Source: Hymenopus coronatus (taxonomy: Eukaryota > Arthropoda > Insecta > Mantodea > Hymenopodidae). Taken from it: a stretch of DNA of 64,000 bases. The translations under genes were made by a program, and so were the position numbers. The stretch spans positions 32,048,501-32,112,500 of the forward strand of contig CM060883.1 of assembly GCA_030762935.1 (NCBI GenBank), read 5' to 3'. Below the pieces are notes generated by a model. That model did not search any database. It saw only the letters and a program-made list of their open reading frames with translations, and was not told where the DNA came from. Each line of letters begins with the position of its first letter. Within the stretch, counting starts at the first letter, position 1. This document shows, piece after piece, positions 1 through 11,448 of the stretch.

Positions 1-490
1 TTTTAAGAACATTCCACCCCACCCAAACTAGATTAAAATACCAATGTTTAAGATGTTTTTGTGGCAAACGAAATGTAGGATACATTTTCTGGAAATAGCC
101 TCTGAAGTGCTCTTTATTCTGAACGATTTGTGTAACTGGTAACAGATGGACATGAATTTATTAAACGAAAATAGTAAAACTTGTTAAAGCGTACAATTTA
201 TCTAATTAATTTTAATTCGTGGTATTTAAAGAATTAACTATTTCTTGATATTATTTACACTTTTCTCAAATGGGAAGTTGTTATTCCTTATTTTTTCCCT
301 TTTGGTCTTGTCTTGCAAACAGAAAACGGAATTTCAAAACCAATAACATAGCGACCAGGTCTTAAAAGATTTGATCTCTGCTTAAGCATACGATACTGTC
401 CTGTTCCTACAAGGAAATATGAAGTAAAACCGTTGCTGCAAATGTTTATCTCGAGTAAGCTTTTAAGAGAATAGCTTGTTGAAGAATCAA
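1..490 (+). mobile_element. HLE1 copy, 5' part cut by window edge, diverged
   Basis: The middle and late blocks are recognisable: 'ttttctggaaatagcctctgaag', 'cacttttctcaaatggga', 'cataGCGACCAGGTCTTAAAAGA' and 'tttatctcgagtaagcttttaag'. The terminal hairpin is missing. This is an old copy. Confidence 0.7.
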
Positions 491-1194
491 TGACAAAGCA
501 AACAAAATTAATATAATTGACATTTCTCCTGTGGGCGATGAATACTTAAGTGACCCATCGAGGCTGTAACAAACGATGTATTAGTTCAACCAACGAACGA
601 AAGCAGTCATGGCGCTGCAATAGTCAACATAAAGGAAGGTTTCTCAACGCCTATTCCAATTGTGTGCTTTATTGACTTGCTTCCCTGTAAGTAGTAGTTT
701 CTTTTGTTTCTCTTAGCTTTGTTTCCCAGACAGTAATTGCTATGTTCTTCCGGTTTATGCACGCGGGGGCGGTCCTGCAGTTTCACGGAGAGTTCTTCTG
801 TACAATTATTGGCTACCGTCTCTGACCTTAGCGACTTTCTATTTTATATGCAAACAGGATGCTTGATATCTAAATCAAGTTAATGGTTACCGTCAGGTAC
901 GCCCATGGGGCTTGGGGGAAGGGGGATTACAGGCGATATATGTTGGGAGTGTTTTCAGGCACCCAGACTGATTGATGGCTTAATGGAAGCCCAATAAAAG
1001 AAACTGCTAAACTAAAAATATTCTATTACTTCCTTTAATACTATTTTAGCCTCTATAATTGAATACTATGGATATCTCCTGTTTAAAATCACAAGAATAT
1101 AGCCACATTTTTTCCTGATTAAGAAAACCAGAGAAAATTTGAAGGTATCATATAACTGTCTCTATCCATTACAAATTAATATACAGTATTTTTC
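491..1194. other. AT-rich single-copy stretch
   Basis: I see no gene, repeat or structured signal here beyond short homopolymers. Confidence 0.4.
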
Positions 1195-1437
1195 AGAACA
1201 TAACCCTCTGCCAAAGTTTGGATTAGGTGGTGTGCGGTTGGATACCAACCCTCGCAGTTGCCAAGTCTTTCACTTACTGATCCTTTAACTGAGATGTGAA
1301 TCTCGACTTGCAAGCAATCTTCAGTGTCCAGGAACCAGAGATTTTACTGCGTAGCCTCCCCCCTAATACAGGATCGTCTTTTGTTTGCTAATGGTTATTA
1401 CCCAGTGGCTCCGGTCCCGTTTGAAGGCCATAATATT
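1195..1437 (-). mobile_element. Family B MITE-like element, copy 1
   Basis: Read on the minus strand this matches 27391-27673 and 41996-42242, including the shared segment TTTGTTTGCTAATGGTTATT (plus strand) and the 'gcgagggttgg...aaccgc' block. The ends carry the imperfect terminal repeat AACATRAT...; here both are decayed. Confidence 0.65.
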
Positions 1438-1636
1438 TTGGAAAGAACTATACACAATATAGCATACATTAGAGTGTTTATTCTCGCCATGTTCAGTATA
1501 TATTTACTGGTTAAAAATGTCGTAAGAAAATGTATCTACATAAAACATACGAAAATAATGTTCAAAAGACTACCAGCGTCCTTCATTCTCATCCAGAGGT
1601 GTCGGATTTGATTCCCAGCTGCGGCGGAAAAATTTT

Positions 1637-2645
1637 ACTTTCTCTCTACTTTTTATATACATAATGTATAGAGAAGATATTGTATTTCACCCCAAAATTG
1701 GATGTAGACATTTCGCCGCAAATGTGTTTTGAGGTTCCCTGAGACAAAAAAAAAAAAAAAAAAAAAGAGGAAAAGGTCCGCGCACGCGTGTATCTGTGGA
1801 TAGCACATCTTAAAAACTAAAAGTCCGTTAAATACCAAACTTGGTATTTAATTTTAGTAAGTTCCAAGATGCGACACAAAACTTTTTCCAGAAAATCCCT
1901 TCACCCCAAACTACTCGTTACATGTTTTTTTTTTTTTGTTTTTTTTTTAAATATTGTTATTCTCAAAAAAGACTAACGGTTTAAATTAAAACACCATATT
2001 AAAGATAAAATATATATCTTGAATTTTCTGGGAATAGCTTTTGAAGACATTCTAGATGAATTTTGCGTAACTGCTAAACCGTAATAAATAGTCATAAACT
2101 TGCTAAAAAAAAAACTCGTTAAATACCCAGTTTGTCATACATTTTTGTTGTAGAGTTGACCGTTTTTGATATTATTGGTTTCAATTTTAAACTACTTAAA
2201 ACTTTTCTCAAACGGGGTCATCTTTCACTTCATGTCTCGTTTTTGTTGGCAATGCAAAGCGAATCGAATTTCAATTGTTTCACATAGCGACCAGTTTTTA
2301 AAGGATTTGCCTATCGTTTTAGCCTATTGTATTCCCTTATTTCCCTTCTACTTACAAGGAAGCAAGCAATAAGACATTTCTACTAATGTATATCTCAATT
2401 AGCATGCTGTAGAATAAAGAATAATCTTTTGTGAGAATAGTAACCAGCTTTTAAAAGATTTGACTCGATTTAGCCTTGTTTATTCCCTCATTTCCCTTCT
2501 ACGTACGAGGAAGCAGGTAATAAGACTCTTATTGCCAATTTTTTCTCGATTAGTATCAGGTAAATAAAACAATAGGTTTTTTAATGATAATTATTTGTTG
2601 CAGAGGTGTAGAGAAAGGCATGTGAATGGAACACATCAGATTTTT
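1637..2645 (+). mobile_element. HLE1 near-complete copy with an internal tandem duplication
   Basis: Both ends are present: ACTTTCTCTAC after four T's, and GGTGTAGAGAAAGGCATGTG with the hairpin. The late block ('tag.gaccag.tttaaaagatttg...acttacaaggaagca') occurs twice, at about 2284-2440 and 2441-2600, a diverged direct duplication with a period near 157 bp. A 22-A run (about 1746-1767) sits where other copies have 'aaaaaaa'. Confidence 0.8.
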
Positions 2646-2649
2646 AATT

Positions 2650-3212
2650 TATGAAATGAAATTTTTATCGTCCCAAGTCGTTTCCGTGGTGAAAGAGTTG
2701 TCAATATCGACAAGTAGTTTATCTTAAACATACATATATTTCCTTTATTAATACAGAAGTACAGATTATTGCCCTTTTTCCCGAGTTTTACAATTTCATC
2801 AGATGATGGGAACCAATAACTTCCTTGGATGGAAGTAAGGAAGAAAAGGGGAGCAATCGATCAAAATAATAATAAAAAATAGGTTCTTACGCCAGTTCCA
2901 GCAAGAAATGAGAGTTTTCTTATTTATTAAAATCTCAAGTGCGTAGTTAGTTATTCGCGACTATATACGAGCAGAAGTTGCTCCCACTTTTCTTGAAATT
3001 TCTGGTTCATTAATTTCGAATGTTTTGAATTACAGATGGAAAACCTTGGAATCGTCCAGCAAATGAACTTATTACTTCCGCTCTTTTTCATTTTGTTTGC
3101 TAATTAGATTTCCGGTACAACAGAAGCTATATTTGTTACAGACTCACAGAATGAAACCTTTTCTCTTCTTTTCACTCAAACAGTAAAACATGCTTACGTT
3201 AAATAAAATTTT
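2650..3212. other. AT-rich single-copy stretch
   Basis: I see nothing beyond AT-rich unique sequence between two HLE1 copies. Confidence 0.4.
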
Positions 3213-3800
3213 ACTTTCGCTACACGTACTATGTACATAGTGGATAGAGAAAGTATTGCATTTCACCCAGAAATTCGATGTCGAGATTTCATCGGAAATA
3301 TATGTTTTGGGGTCCCCTGAGTCTGAAAAAAACATTTCTTTTAGAAAAAGGACCCTGTGTGAATCTGTGGACAGCATAGCTCAAAAACGAAAAGACCGTT
3401 AAATACCAAACTTGTATTTAGGTTTGGTATCTTCCAAGGATGCGACACGAAGATTTTCAAGAAAATCCTCTCACCACAAACTACCCTTTACATGGAAACA
3501 TTTTGAATTTCTAAAAAATGGCTAACGATTTTGATTACAAAGCCCGTATTTTATAGATATTTACATCCAAAATAAAATGTGTACCTTAAATTTTCTGGAA
3601 ATAGCCTCTGAAGTTTTCTTAATTCTGGATGACTTTTGAATAACTGGTAAACCGTAAGAGATAGAAACAAAAATACTGCACAAAAAATGTAGATCTCGCA
3701 AAACACACACTTTTTTTCTTCCCGTTTAGTTGTGGAGGTAACTGTTTCCGAGATATTCCTTATTTGGTTTCAATTGTAAAGTACTTATACTTTTATCAAG
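3213..3800 (+). mobile_element. HLE1 5' two-thirds, truncated at a SINE
   Basis: The copy begins ACTTTCGCTACACG with the full palindrome CTATGTACATAG and runs to 'acttatacttttatcaag', where an S2 SINE begins. The rest is not found beyond the SINE. The next HLE1 sequence restarts at an earlier element position, so it is a different copy. Confidence 0.8.
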
Positions 3801-4006
3801 TCAGATCACTCGCAACTCACCTAGACGGCCCGAGTTCGATCCCAAGCAACCGCTTGTGGGATTTGTGGTGGACAAAGCGGCGCTGGGGCGGGTTTTCTCC
3901 CGCCATCGCATTCCACCGGTGCTCCATCTTCATTTCCTGTATCACCATTGTCATCGCCTGCGGTGCCACAAGTAGTAAAAGCGTGCATTAAACACTACTA
4001 AAAAAA
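3801..4006 (+). mobile_element. S2 SINE, 5'-truncated
   Basis: The S2 consensus in this window has a tRNA-like head (GGCCGCGCCGTGGCCGAGTG, B box GGTTCGATCCC), a conserved body with 'gggcgggttttctcc...cccgccatcgcattccac', and a tail 'agtaaaagcgggcgttaaacactac' plus A's. This copy lacks the A-box half and starts at 'tcacctagacggcc'. Confidence 0.8.
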
Positions 4007-4728
4007 TTTGTGTGTGTGTGTACGTGAGCAGCATAACTCAAAAACAAAAATTCCTTTAGATACCAAACTTGGTATTTACGTCCATAATCTTCTAAGGATA
4101 CGATACGAAGATTTTCAAGAAAATCGCCCACCCCCAACTACCCTTTACATGGAAAATGTGTATAAAATTTTTATTTTCTCAAAAATAGCTCTAACGTTTT
4201 TGACTAAAATATCGTATAGTAAATATATTTACATGGCAAATAAAATGTATATCTTGAATTTCCTCGGAATAGCCCCTGAAGACATCTTTATTCTGGATGA
4301 ATTATGCGGAATTTTGCAAAACTAGTAAACCGTAAGAAATAGACAAAAACTTACTTAGTAGAAAATGAAGATCTCGTTAAAACTCGCAATTTATATTATA
4401 CACATTTTCTTCGTGGAGTTGATCTTTTTTTTAAAGATATTCTTTGTTATTGGTTTCAGCTTTAAAATACACTTTTCGTATACAGGAATTTGTCAACTCC
4501 TGCCCATACAAACAAAGGAACTTCAATCACATAGTAGCCAGATTTTGACTATCGCTTTAGCCTATTTTATTTCCCTTCTACTTAAAAGAAAACAAGTAAT
4601 AATACAATTTCTGCTATTTTTTTTCTCGATTAGCATGAAGTAAATAGATGAATAAGCTTTTCAACAATAATTTGTAGCAGAGACGTAGAGAAAGTCATGT
4701 AAATGGAACACATCTGATTTTTTTTTTA
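4007..4728 (+). mobile_element. HLE1 copy beginning at the GT site
   Basis: The copy starts inside a short GT run (4007-4021) and continues to the hairpin and T-tail at 4690-4728. The hairpin reads CATGTAAATGGAACACAT. The 5' end is missing. Confidence 0.8.
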
Positions 4729-4730
4729 TT

Positions 4731-4828
4731 CAGCAGTCCTCAAAACACATTTTCGGTGAAATTTCGGTATTGAATTTTTGGATGAAATGCAATTCCTTCT
4801 CTAGCTACTATACGGGGAAGAGAAAGAA
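4731..4828 (-). mobile_element. HLE1 5'-end fragment, inverted against the previous copy
   Basis: Only the 5' terminal 100 bp is present: 'tttcggtgaaatttcggtattgaatttttgg' through a decayed palindrome to GAGAAAGAAAAG. It abuts the 3' end of the preceding copy. Confidence 0.7.
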
Positions 4829-5726
4829 AAGACATTAGGAGATATTTAATAACTGTATCGGGTGCACTATATTTCATACTTCCAACGACTGAAAATATTT
4901 TGAGGTGCCATTGTTTTCTGGTTATCTGGTATTAATAAATGTCACGATCCGGGTAAAAAGCAGAATTCCTACAGAGATCCGAATACAATATGCAAACGCA
5001 GGAAACCGAACCATCAACTTCGAATACAATTTTAATTAAACAAAGACAGGCGCAGGGATCCTACTTTTTATGCATACCTAGTATCGCGAGGACGAGAACA
5101 CGCTTTTGTTCACAAAATGGTAGACGCCGAGATCAAAGCAAGGAATGTTAATTAAAGAATTCATAACATCATAACACACAATGTCGATGCCAAGCAGGCT
5201 TCTGTTTATTAATTCAGGGAACAATGGTGCAAAAACTGAATTATACAGATTTCATCACATATCGATTGTAGAGCCAGGAACGGATTTTCCTCATTTGTTG
5301 GCTTATCCCTTAACAGGTTCACGTGAGTCAAATAACACGTTATTCACATACGAACTTGCAGCTTTGTGACGCTAAACGCCTTTTCATTTTATTATTCTTT
5401 TTTATAAATATAATTTATTTTCCATCATTAGATTAAAACATTATTACAATAGGTTTAAGCCATAAATCAATTGAATTTTAAATACAAAGTACATTTTGTT
5501 TTGGTTATGTTTATTTCATGTCATTTTATTTTGTTGAGCGCGCCATAGTGGTCAGTCCATTTTACGTCTTGGTGTTTGTGTTTTGTGAAACGCACCCTCC
5601 TCACAGAAGCGGGAAGCATTGTCAGTGCTTCTTAGTGTGGAGGTGATAGTCCACCGAGGGACTAACAATATCATAGTCCATTCATCGATCAATATCACTG
5701 AAACCTTATTTTCACCAGGATGCTTT
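4829..5726. other. Single-copy stretch, no supported gene
   Basis: A 62-codon frame at 5181-5369 has no recognisable motif, splice sites or composition shift. I see no other signal. Confidence 0.35.
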
Positions 5727-7065
5727 ACTTTCTCTACTACTTACTTACAGCAAGTAGAGTGAAGTATCTACCTTATTACATTCCATCCAAAAATTCGTTA
5801 CCGAAAATTCACCGGAAATATACGTTTTAAGATCGCTGAATAAAACACTTTTTTAGAAAAGCTCCAAGCGTGAACATCTGTGAATAGTATAACTCAAAAC
5901 GAAATGTTGATTAAATACCAAACTTGATATCTACGTATGTTCAGTATCATCCAAAGATGCGACATGAATATTTCCAAGAAATCCCTCATCCCAAAATACC
6001 CTTTACATGTAAGTTAAAATCACACGATTTTTACTTTCTCTACACGTACTATGTACATAGTGTACAAAAATTCGATACCGAGATTTCACCGGAAATATAT
6101 GTATTAAGGTCCCCTGTATCCAAAAAAAGAATTTTCAAAAAAAGGTGTGTCTGTGAGCACGATAACGCAAAAACGAAAAGTGGGTAAAATGCCAAACTTG
6201 GTATTCAATTTGGTATCTTCCAGGGATACGATACAAAGATTTTGAGAAAAAATCCCTCCACCCCTCAACTACCCTTTACATTAAACTTTTTTCGAAAATT
6301 TTAATTTTCTCAAAAATAGCTCTAAGGATTTTGATTAAAATATCGTATATTAAAGATATTTACCTGACAAATAAGATGTATATCTTGAATTTTTTGGGAA
6401 TAGCCTCTGAAGACTACTTTATTCTGGATCAATTTTACGGAATTTTGCATAACTGCTAAACCGTAAGAGATGGACAAAAACTTACCACACAAACATGTAG
6501 AGCACGTTAAAACACACAATTTATGCTGTATGCATTTTTTTCGTTGAGTTGATCGTTTTTGAGATATTTCTTGTTTTTGGTTTCAGCTGTGAAAAACTAC
6601 TTTTCTCATACAGGAATTTGTCAACTCCTGTCCATACAAACAAAGGAATTTCAGTCACATAGCAACCAGCTTTTGACTATCACTTTAACCTATGGTACTC
6701 CCTTATTTCGTTTCTACTTCAAGGAAGCAAGTTATAACACTATTTCTGCTAATTACCATGAAGTAAATAGAATCATAAACTTTTTAACAATAATTTGTTG
6801 CAGTGATGTAGAGAAAGTCATGTGAATGGAACACATCAGATTTTTTTTATTAAAATAGCATATATTTACGATATTTTTACGACAAATGAAATGCATGTTT
6901 TGAAATTTCTGGGAATAGCCTGTAAAATCCTCCTTATTCTGAATGAACTTTGTATTTTAGGTAAACTGTAAAAGGCAGACAAATCTTACTATAAACAATT
7001 TAAATCTCATAAAAGCACGCAATTGATATTCATTTTTTGTGGCGTTAATCAGTTCCCGGCTATAC
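5727..7065 (+). mobile_element. Older HLE1 copy split by a younger HLE1
   Basis: The left part is 5727-6032 (5' end to '...cacacgattttt'). The right part is about 6846-7065 ('tattaaaatagcatatatttacg...' onward, ending before the late blocks). The inserted copy is 6033-6845. The joined order matches the family order 'acgatttt-attaaaatatcgta', so the insertion fell in a T-run of the older copy without visible loss. Confidence 0.75.
6033..6845 (+). mobile_element. HLE1 full-length copy (reference copy), nested in an older HLE1
   Basis: This copy of 813 bp defines the family's ends because it lies inside an older copy whose sequence resumes on both sides (5727-6032 and 6846-7065). It starts ACTTTCTCTACACGTAC after five T's. 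It ends with the subterminal repeat GATGTAGAGAAAGTC, the hairpin ATGTGAATGGAACACAT, and CAGA followed by eight T's. It has no coding capacity. The paired 5' terminal and 3' subterminal repeats plus the 3' hairpin are the hallmarks of DINE-1/HINE Helentron derivatives; that class assignment is inference. Confidence 0.85.
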
Positions 7066-7192
7066 TTTGTAATTTATGCTGTCATAACCATCATTGACGG
7101 TAGTATGTAAACAACTGCATGTAAACAACTGTAGCGACACGTTGGGGACGTGGCTCGACTATTCTGTATATTACAATACTGTTTTACAGGTA

Positions 7193-7911
7193 AAAATCTT
7201 ATGTGTTACACTCAATGACTTTCTCTAGCTCTTCTACAAACTTCTTACATAAGATTATTCTTCTTTCTGCACCTTGCTAATCGAGGTACTCATTACACAA
7301 TGTTCTTATTATTTAGTTCCGTAGAAGTAGTAAAAAAAAATTAGGGAATACACTAGGCTAAACCAATAGTCAAATGTTTTAAAAGCTGTCGTTAGGCGAT
7401 TGTCATTACAAATCGCTTCTTTTCTTGGCCAGGAGTAGAACAAAAGAAAAACGGACACTCCCGTCTGAGAAAAGTATAAGTACTTCACAACTGAAACTAA
7501 TAACAATGAGTACCTCGAAAACGGCAAGATCCACGAGAAACATGTATATTACATAACTTGTGTATTTTAACAAGACCTAAATTTTTTGTAAAGTAAGTTT
7601 TTGTCTATCTCTTACGGTTTACTAATTATGCCAAATTAAGCAAAATTCATTCAGAATAAACAGGTCTTCAGAAGCTATTTTATTTGTCAGGTAAATATCT
7701 TTAATATACGATATTTTAATCAAAATTGTTAGAGCCATTTTTAAGAAAATCAAAATTTTCGAAAAAAGTTGTATGTAAAGGGTAGTTTGGGGTGGGGGGA
7801 TTTTTCTCAAAATCTTCGTGTCGCATCCCTGGAAGATACTAAACTTAAATACCAGGTTTGGTATTTTAGCTACTATTCGTTTTTGAGTTATCGTGTTCAC
7901 AGACACACGGA

Positions 7912-7961
<50 letters not shown>

Positions 7962-8103
7962 GACCTTTTCCTGAAAATGCTTTTTATGGATACAGGGGGT
8001 GCTAAAGCATGTATTTCCGGTGAAATCTCGACATCGAATTTTTGGGTGGAATGCAATACTTCTCTAGCCATATGTACATTGTGCATACGGGGCTAGAGAA
8101 AGT
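7193..8103 (-). mobile_element. HLE1 full-length copy, GC-type ends, long CA repeat
   Basis: This is a complete copy of the subfamily whose 5' end reads ACTTTCTCTAGCCCC and whose 3' subterminal repeat reads GAGCTAGAGAAAGT. The palindrome core is also changed (ATGTACATTGT). It contains a microsatellite at 7917-7958. Confidence 0.85.
7917..7958. repeat. (CA)n microsatellite inside HLE1
   Basis: About 20 CA units at the HLE1 GT site. Confidence 0.95.
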
Positions 8104-8392
8104 AAAAATGCCTTTGATAATATTGCATGCTCTTCGATCAAGGTTGTAACATCTCTTGCTTCAAATGGGTTGCATGAAGATTTGCAATTCATATAGAAGA
8201 ACTTTGCAGATATATCTTCGAACAGTATGGAAATGCCTCGAGCCCTCAAAGCTGTCGATGAGCTTGTACAAGCAATTAATCAGAAACCCGTGACACCGGT
8301 TTTAGTCCATGTGAAAAGGAAAGTGGGAACATTGTTTGGAAAAAATGAAGGATTTTCAATATTACGTGAAATACGAAATGTGCAACAGAACT
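8104..8392 (+). pseudogene. Possible decayed coding remnant, unidentified
   Basis: One frame from about 8112 to 8392 is open except for one TAG and reads, in part, EMPRALKAVDELVQAINQ and later FGKNEGFSILREI. The amphipathic pattern resembles the C-terminal helical region of some transposase-like insect proteins, but I cannot name the family. It may be a transposon remnant or chance. Confidence 0.25.
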
Positions 8393-8934
8393 AATTGCTG
8401 ATGGAGTAGTTGATGATGTGTCTTATGTGTTCTTGTAATGTAGAGCGAACGTTTTTCACAATATAAAGTCTATTTACGTGCAAATCGGAGACGATTCACA
8501 TTTGAGACGTTACAAATGTAGGATGTTATGCATTGTAATCTATGTATCTTGAGAGAAAATGAAACGGATAATAATGCTGTCTTGTTGCGCAACAGCAATT
8601 GAATGTATGTAAACATTAAAATTGTTAGTTCTCATAAATCAGTGGTATTTATGTTTACGACCCACCTAACCTCAATCGCCTTCCACTGCTAGTGAAAACA
8701 TCATAGTCTAGCCACAACCACTGACCCATTTTACTTCATACTACATACACACTGCGTTGTCAACACATCACAACTATATACCATGCTGCGCTAACTTCGA
8801 TTCGGTCCCGCTATCGGTCCCCAAGATGCTATCCCTACTCTTAACGTTATGATAAAACTGTTCCATAGAATACCTAAATAATAGTGTTAATATGCTGGAC
8901 TTATAAAAACACGACTCTTCATCAGGCACTGTTT
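8393..8934. other. Single-copy stretch
   Basis: I see nothing recognisable. A minus-strand frame at 9019-8774 runs mostly into the next HLE1 copy. Confidence 0.35.
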
Positions 8935-9899
8935 TACTTTCTCTAGCAGGTATTACAATGTACATGTTAAATAGAGAAGGTATTGTATTCCACCCAAAAA
9001 TTCGATTCCGAGATCTCACAGGAAATATATGTTTTTGAGACTCCCTAAATAAAAAAAAATCCTTTTAGAAACATGGGGTGTGTTTGGGGCTGTGGACAGC
9101 TTAGCTCAAAAACTAAATGACCTTTAAAGATTTGACGTTTTCTTATTGTTGGCTATTACGAAGACCACAGAGTCAAAGTGGTTCGATTTCTCCGATTCCA
9201 ATTTAACTCGGTTGCTATCCCGTGAAGTTATCTGTGAAAAGACCATCAGTTATCAAATTTAGTATTTAAGTTAAGTGTCTTTCAAGGATGTGACAGGAAG
9301 ATTTTCAAGAAAATCCCAACTAAGTTTTACATGGAATATTTTTCGAAATTTTTATTTTATCAAAAATGGCTGTAACGATTTTTATAAAAATACCATATGT
9401 TTAAGATATTTTCATGAAAAAGGAAGTGTATTCTTGAATTTTCTGGGAATAGCCTCTGAAGACCTCTTCATTTTGGATGAATTTTGGATAACTCATCCAC
9501 CGTAAGAGATAGGCACAAAAAATGTACATTCCATTAAAACACACAATTTATGTGTTTCCAAGATATTCCTTGTTATTAGTTTCAATTTTAAGCTACCTTA
9601 AACGTTTCTCAAGCGGAAAGTCAAATTTCGTTTCATCTCTTTTGTTTTACTCTCGAGAATGCAATAGAGAACCGAGTTTCAATTGTTTCACATAGCGATG
9701 GCTCTTAAAAGATTTGACTGTCATCTTAGTCGAAGGTATTCCCTCATTTCCGTTGCACTTATAAGGAATAAAGTAATAAGACCATTTCTGTTAGTGTTTA
9801 TCTCGATTAGCATGGCGTATATAGCGTAATTATCTTTTTAAGGAAAGTTTGTGACACAGCTAGAGAAAGTCATGTGCATGTGACACATCACATTCTTTT
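8935..9899 (+). mobile_element. HLE1 GC-type copy with a 113 bp insertion
   Basis: The 5' end is ACTTTCTCTAGCAGG and the 3' subterminal repeat is ACAGCTAGAGAAAGT. About 9128-9240 is foreign sequence containing a B-box-like GTGGTTCGATTTC, inserted before the AATACCAAA palindrome. The GT site is a non-expanded 'gtgtgtttggggctgtgga'. Confidence 0.75.
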
Positions 9900-10454
9900 G
9901 AGTTATGACTTTACTATGAATGATTATTTCTTTCTTTTTGCCTATAGCAGTTTTATTTATTGGTTTGCTAACATAATCTGGAAGTATCACAGAAAATCAG
10001 ATTTGTTATTTAAGCTTATAATACAAAATCCTAACCTCAAAATTCAGTTGTTTAAGAAGTTGTTTATAAGAAAAGCAACTAGATTGATTTAAATTAAATC
10101 CATCTTATGAATTATGACTTTGCAGTCTATGAATATTTTCTTTTTGTTTGATTTATTGTTAATAGGTTTTGCCTGTATCGTTGTGTTTATTGCTTTATTC
10201 ATTTAAAGCTACATGTTGCTTCACTTAACTTATTTCCTGAATGAGTTTATATCTGCCTAATATTACTGCTGAGACTTGTTATGTAACACGGGATATGCCC
10301 TGAGAAGTTAGGATGGGACATATTAAGTGCAAGAAAATCTAATCCACTAATTACTAACACAGAATGTAAACAATCAAACATCACATGATCAATGAAGCTA
10401 CATGTCCAGAGAGTGTAGATAACACGAATACACTCGCATGAGAAGGGTTTTTAA
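9900..10454. other. AT-rich single-copy stretch
   Basis: I see no signal here. Confidence 0.35.
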
Positions 10455-11448
10455 AGTTATTTTCTCTACATAGTACATGATACTTAGGCAGAAAAGGTAT
10501 TGTACTCCAAACAAAAATTCAATACCGAGATTTCACCGGAAATACACGTTTTAATGCACCCTGTATAAAGGTCCGTGAATATGTGTTTGTTTTTGTGTAA
10601 CTGTGAACACGATAACTAAAAACGAAAAGTCGGTAAAATACCACACTTTGTACTTATGTTTAGAAGGATGTGATACAATTTTAGGGAAAATCCCCTTACT
10701 CCAAACTACCCTTTACATGGAAATAATTTCGAAAATTTTGACTTTCTCAAAAACAGGTGTAAGTATTTTAATTAAAATACCTATACAATGTTTACATGAC
10801 GACTATTAACCATAAGAGATAGACAAAAAATTGTAGATCTCTATACAAAAAACCGCCCTCCGTGGTGTAAGGGTTACCATGCTAGCTTCATATACTCAAG
10901 GTCGCTGGTTCAAACCCGGCGGAGGATGATGGATTATTTCGAACGTAAAAATCCTTAGCATGGCTTCCTTCGGAAGGGAAGTAATGGTTCCATGCCGTAG
11001 ACTTACGGCACGTAAAATAACTTCAAGCCTGATAAAAGAGGCCTCTGAGCAAAATTAAGCGGTATTTCACGCCCAATATAGTTAAAGAGCGTCCATAAAT
11101 AAAACTCAAATTTTCTCTCTTTAAAATACACAATTTATGTCATATAATGCATATTTCTTGTTATTGGTTTCAGTTTTAAAGTACTTAAAACTTTTCTCAT
11201 ACAGGAATGTTTCAACTCCTCGCCATGCAAAGAAACGGATTTCAACCGTATAGCAAGCAGCTTTGAACTATCGTTTTAGCTTAGTGTATTCCTTTATTTC
11301 CCTTCTACTTACAAGGAAGCAAATAATAAGACTATTTCTGCTAAAGTTTGTCTGGATTAGCATGAAGTTGATAGAAGAATAAGATTTTAACAATATTTTT
11401 TTTTACGGAGATGTTGAGAAAGTCATTTGAATGGAATACATCAGATTA
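10455..11448 (+). mobile_element. HLE1 copy interrupted by an S1 SINE
   Basis: The left part is 10455-10850 (palindrome decayed, GT site 'gtgtttgtttttgtgta') and the right part is 11119-11448, ending GAGAAAGTCATTTGAATGGA. The SINE lies between 'gtagatctctatac' and 'taaaatacacaatttatg', which are contiguous in other copies. Confidence 0.8.
10851..11118 (+). mobile_element. S1 SINE
   Basis: The tRNA-like head has A box 'gtggtgtaagggttaccatg' and B box GGTTCAAACCC. The body carries 'atccttagcatggcttccttcggaaggg' and 'cgtagacttacggcac'. It ends 'gcgtccataaataaaa'. Related copies are at 35125, 35446 and 44491. Confidence 0.85.

Noticed and set aside
6033..6845. HLE1 as an ordinary MITE with matching terminal inverted repeats
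   Set aside because: The matching repeat is terminal at one end but about 30 bp inside the other, beyond which lies a separate hairpin; that asymmetry fits Helentron derivatives better.
7622..8086. 154-codon minus-strand frame rich in CV repeats
   Set aside because: It is translation of HLE1 through its CA/GT microsatellite; the same peptides recur wherever HLE1 occurs.
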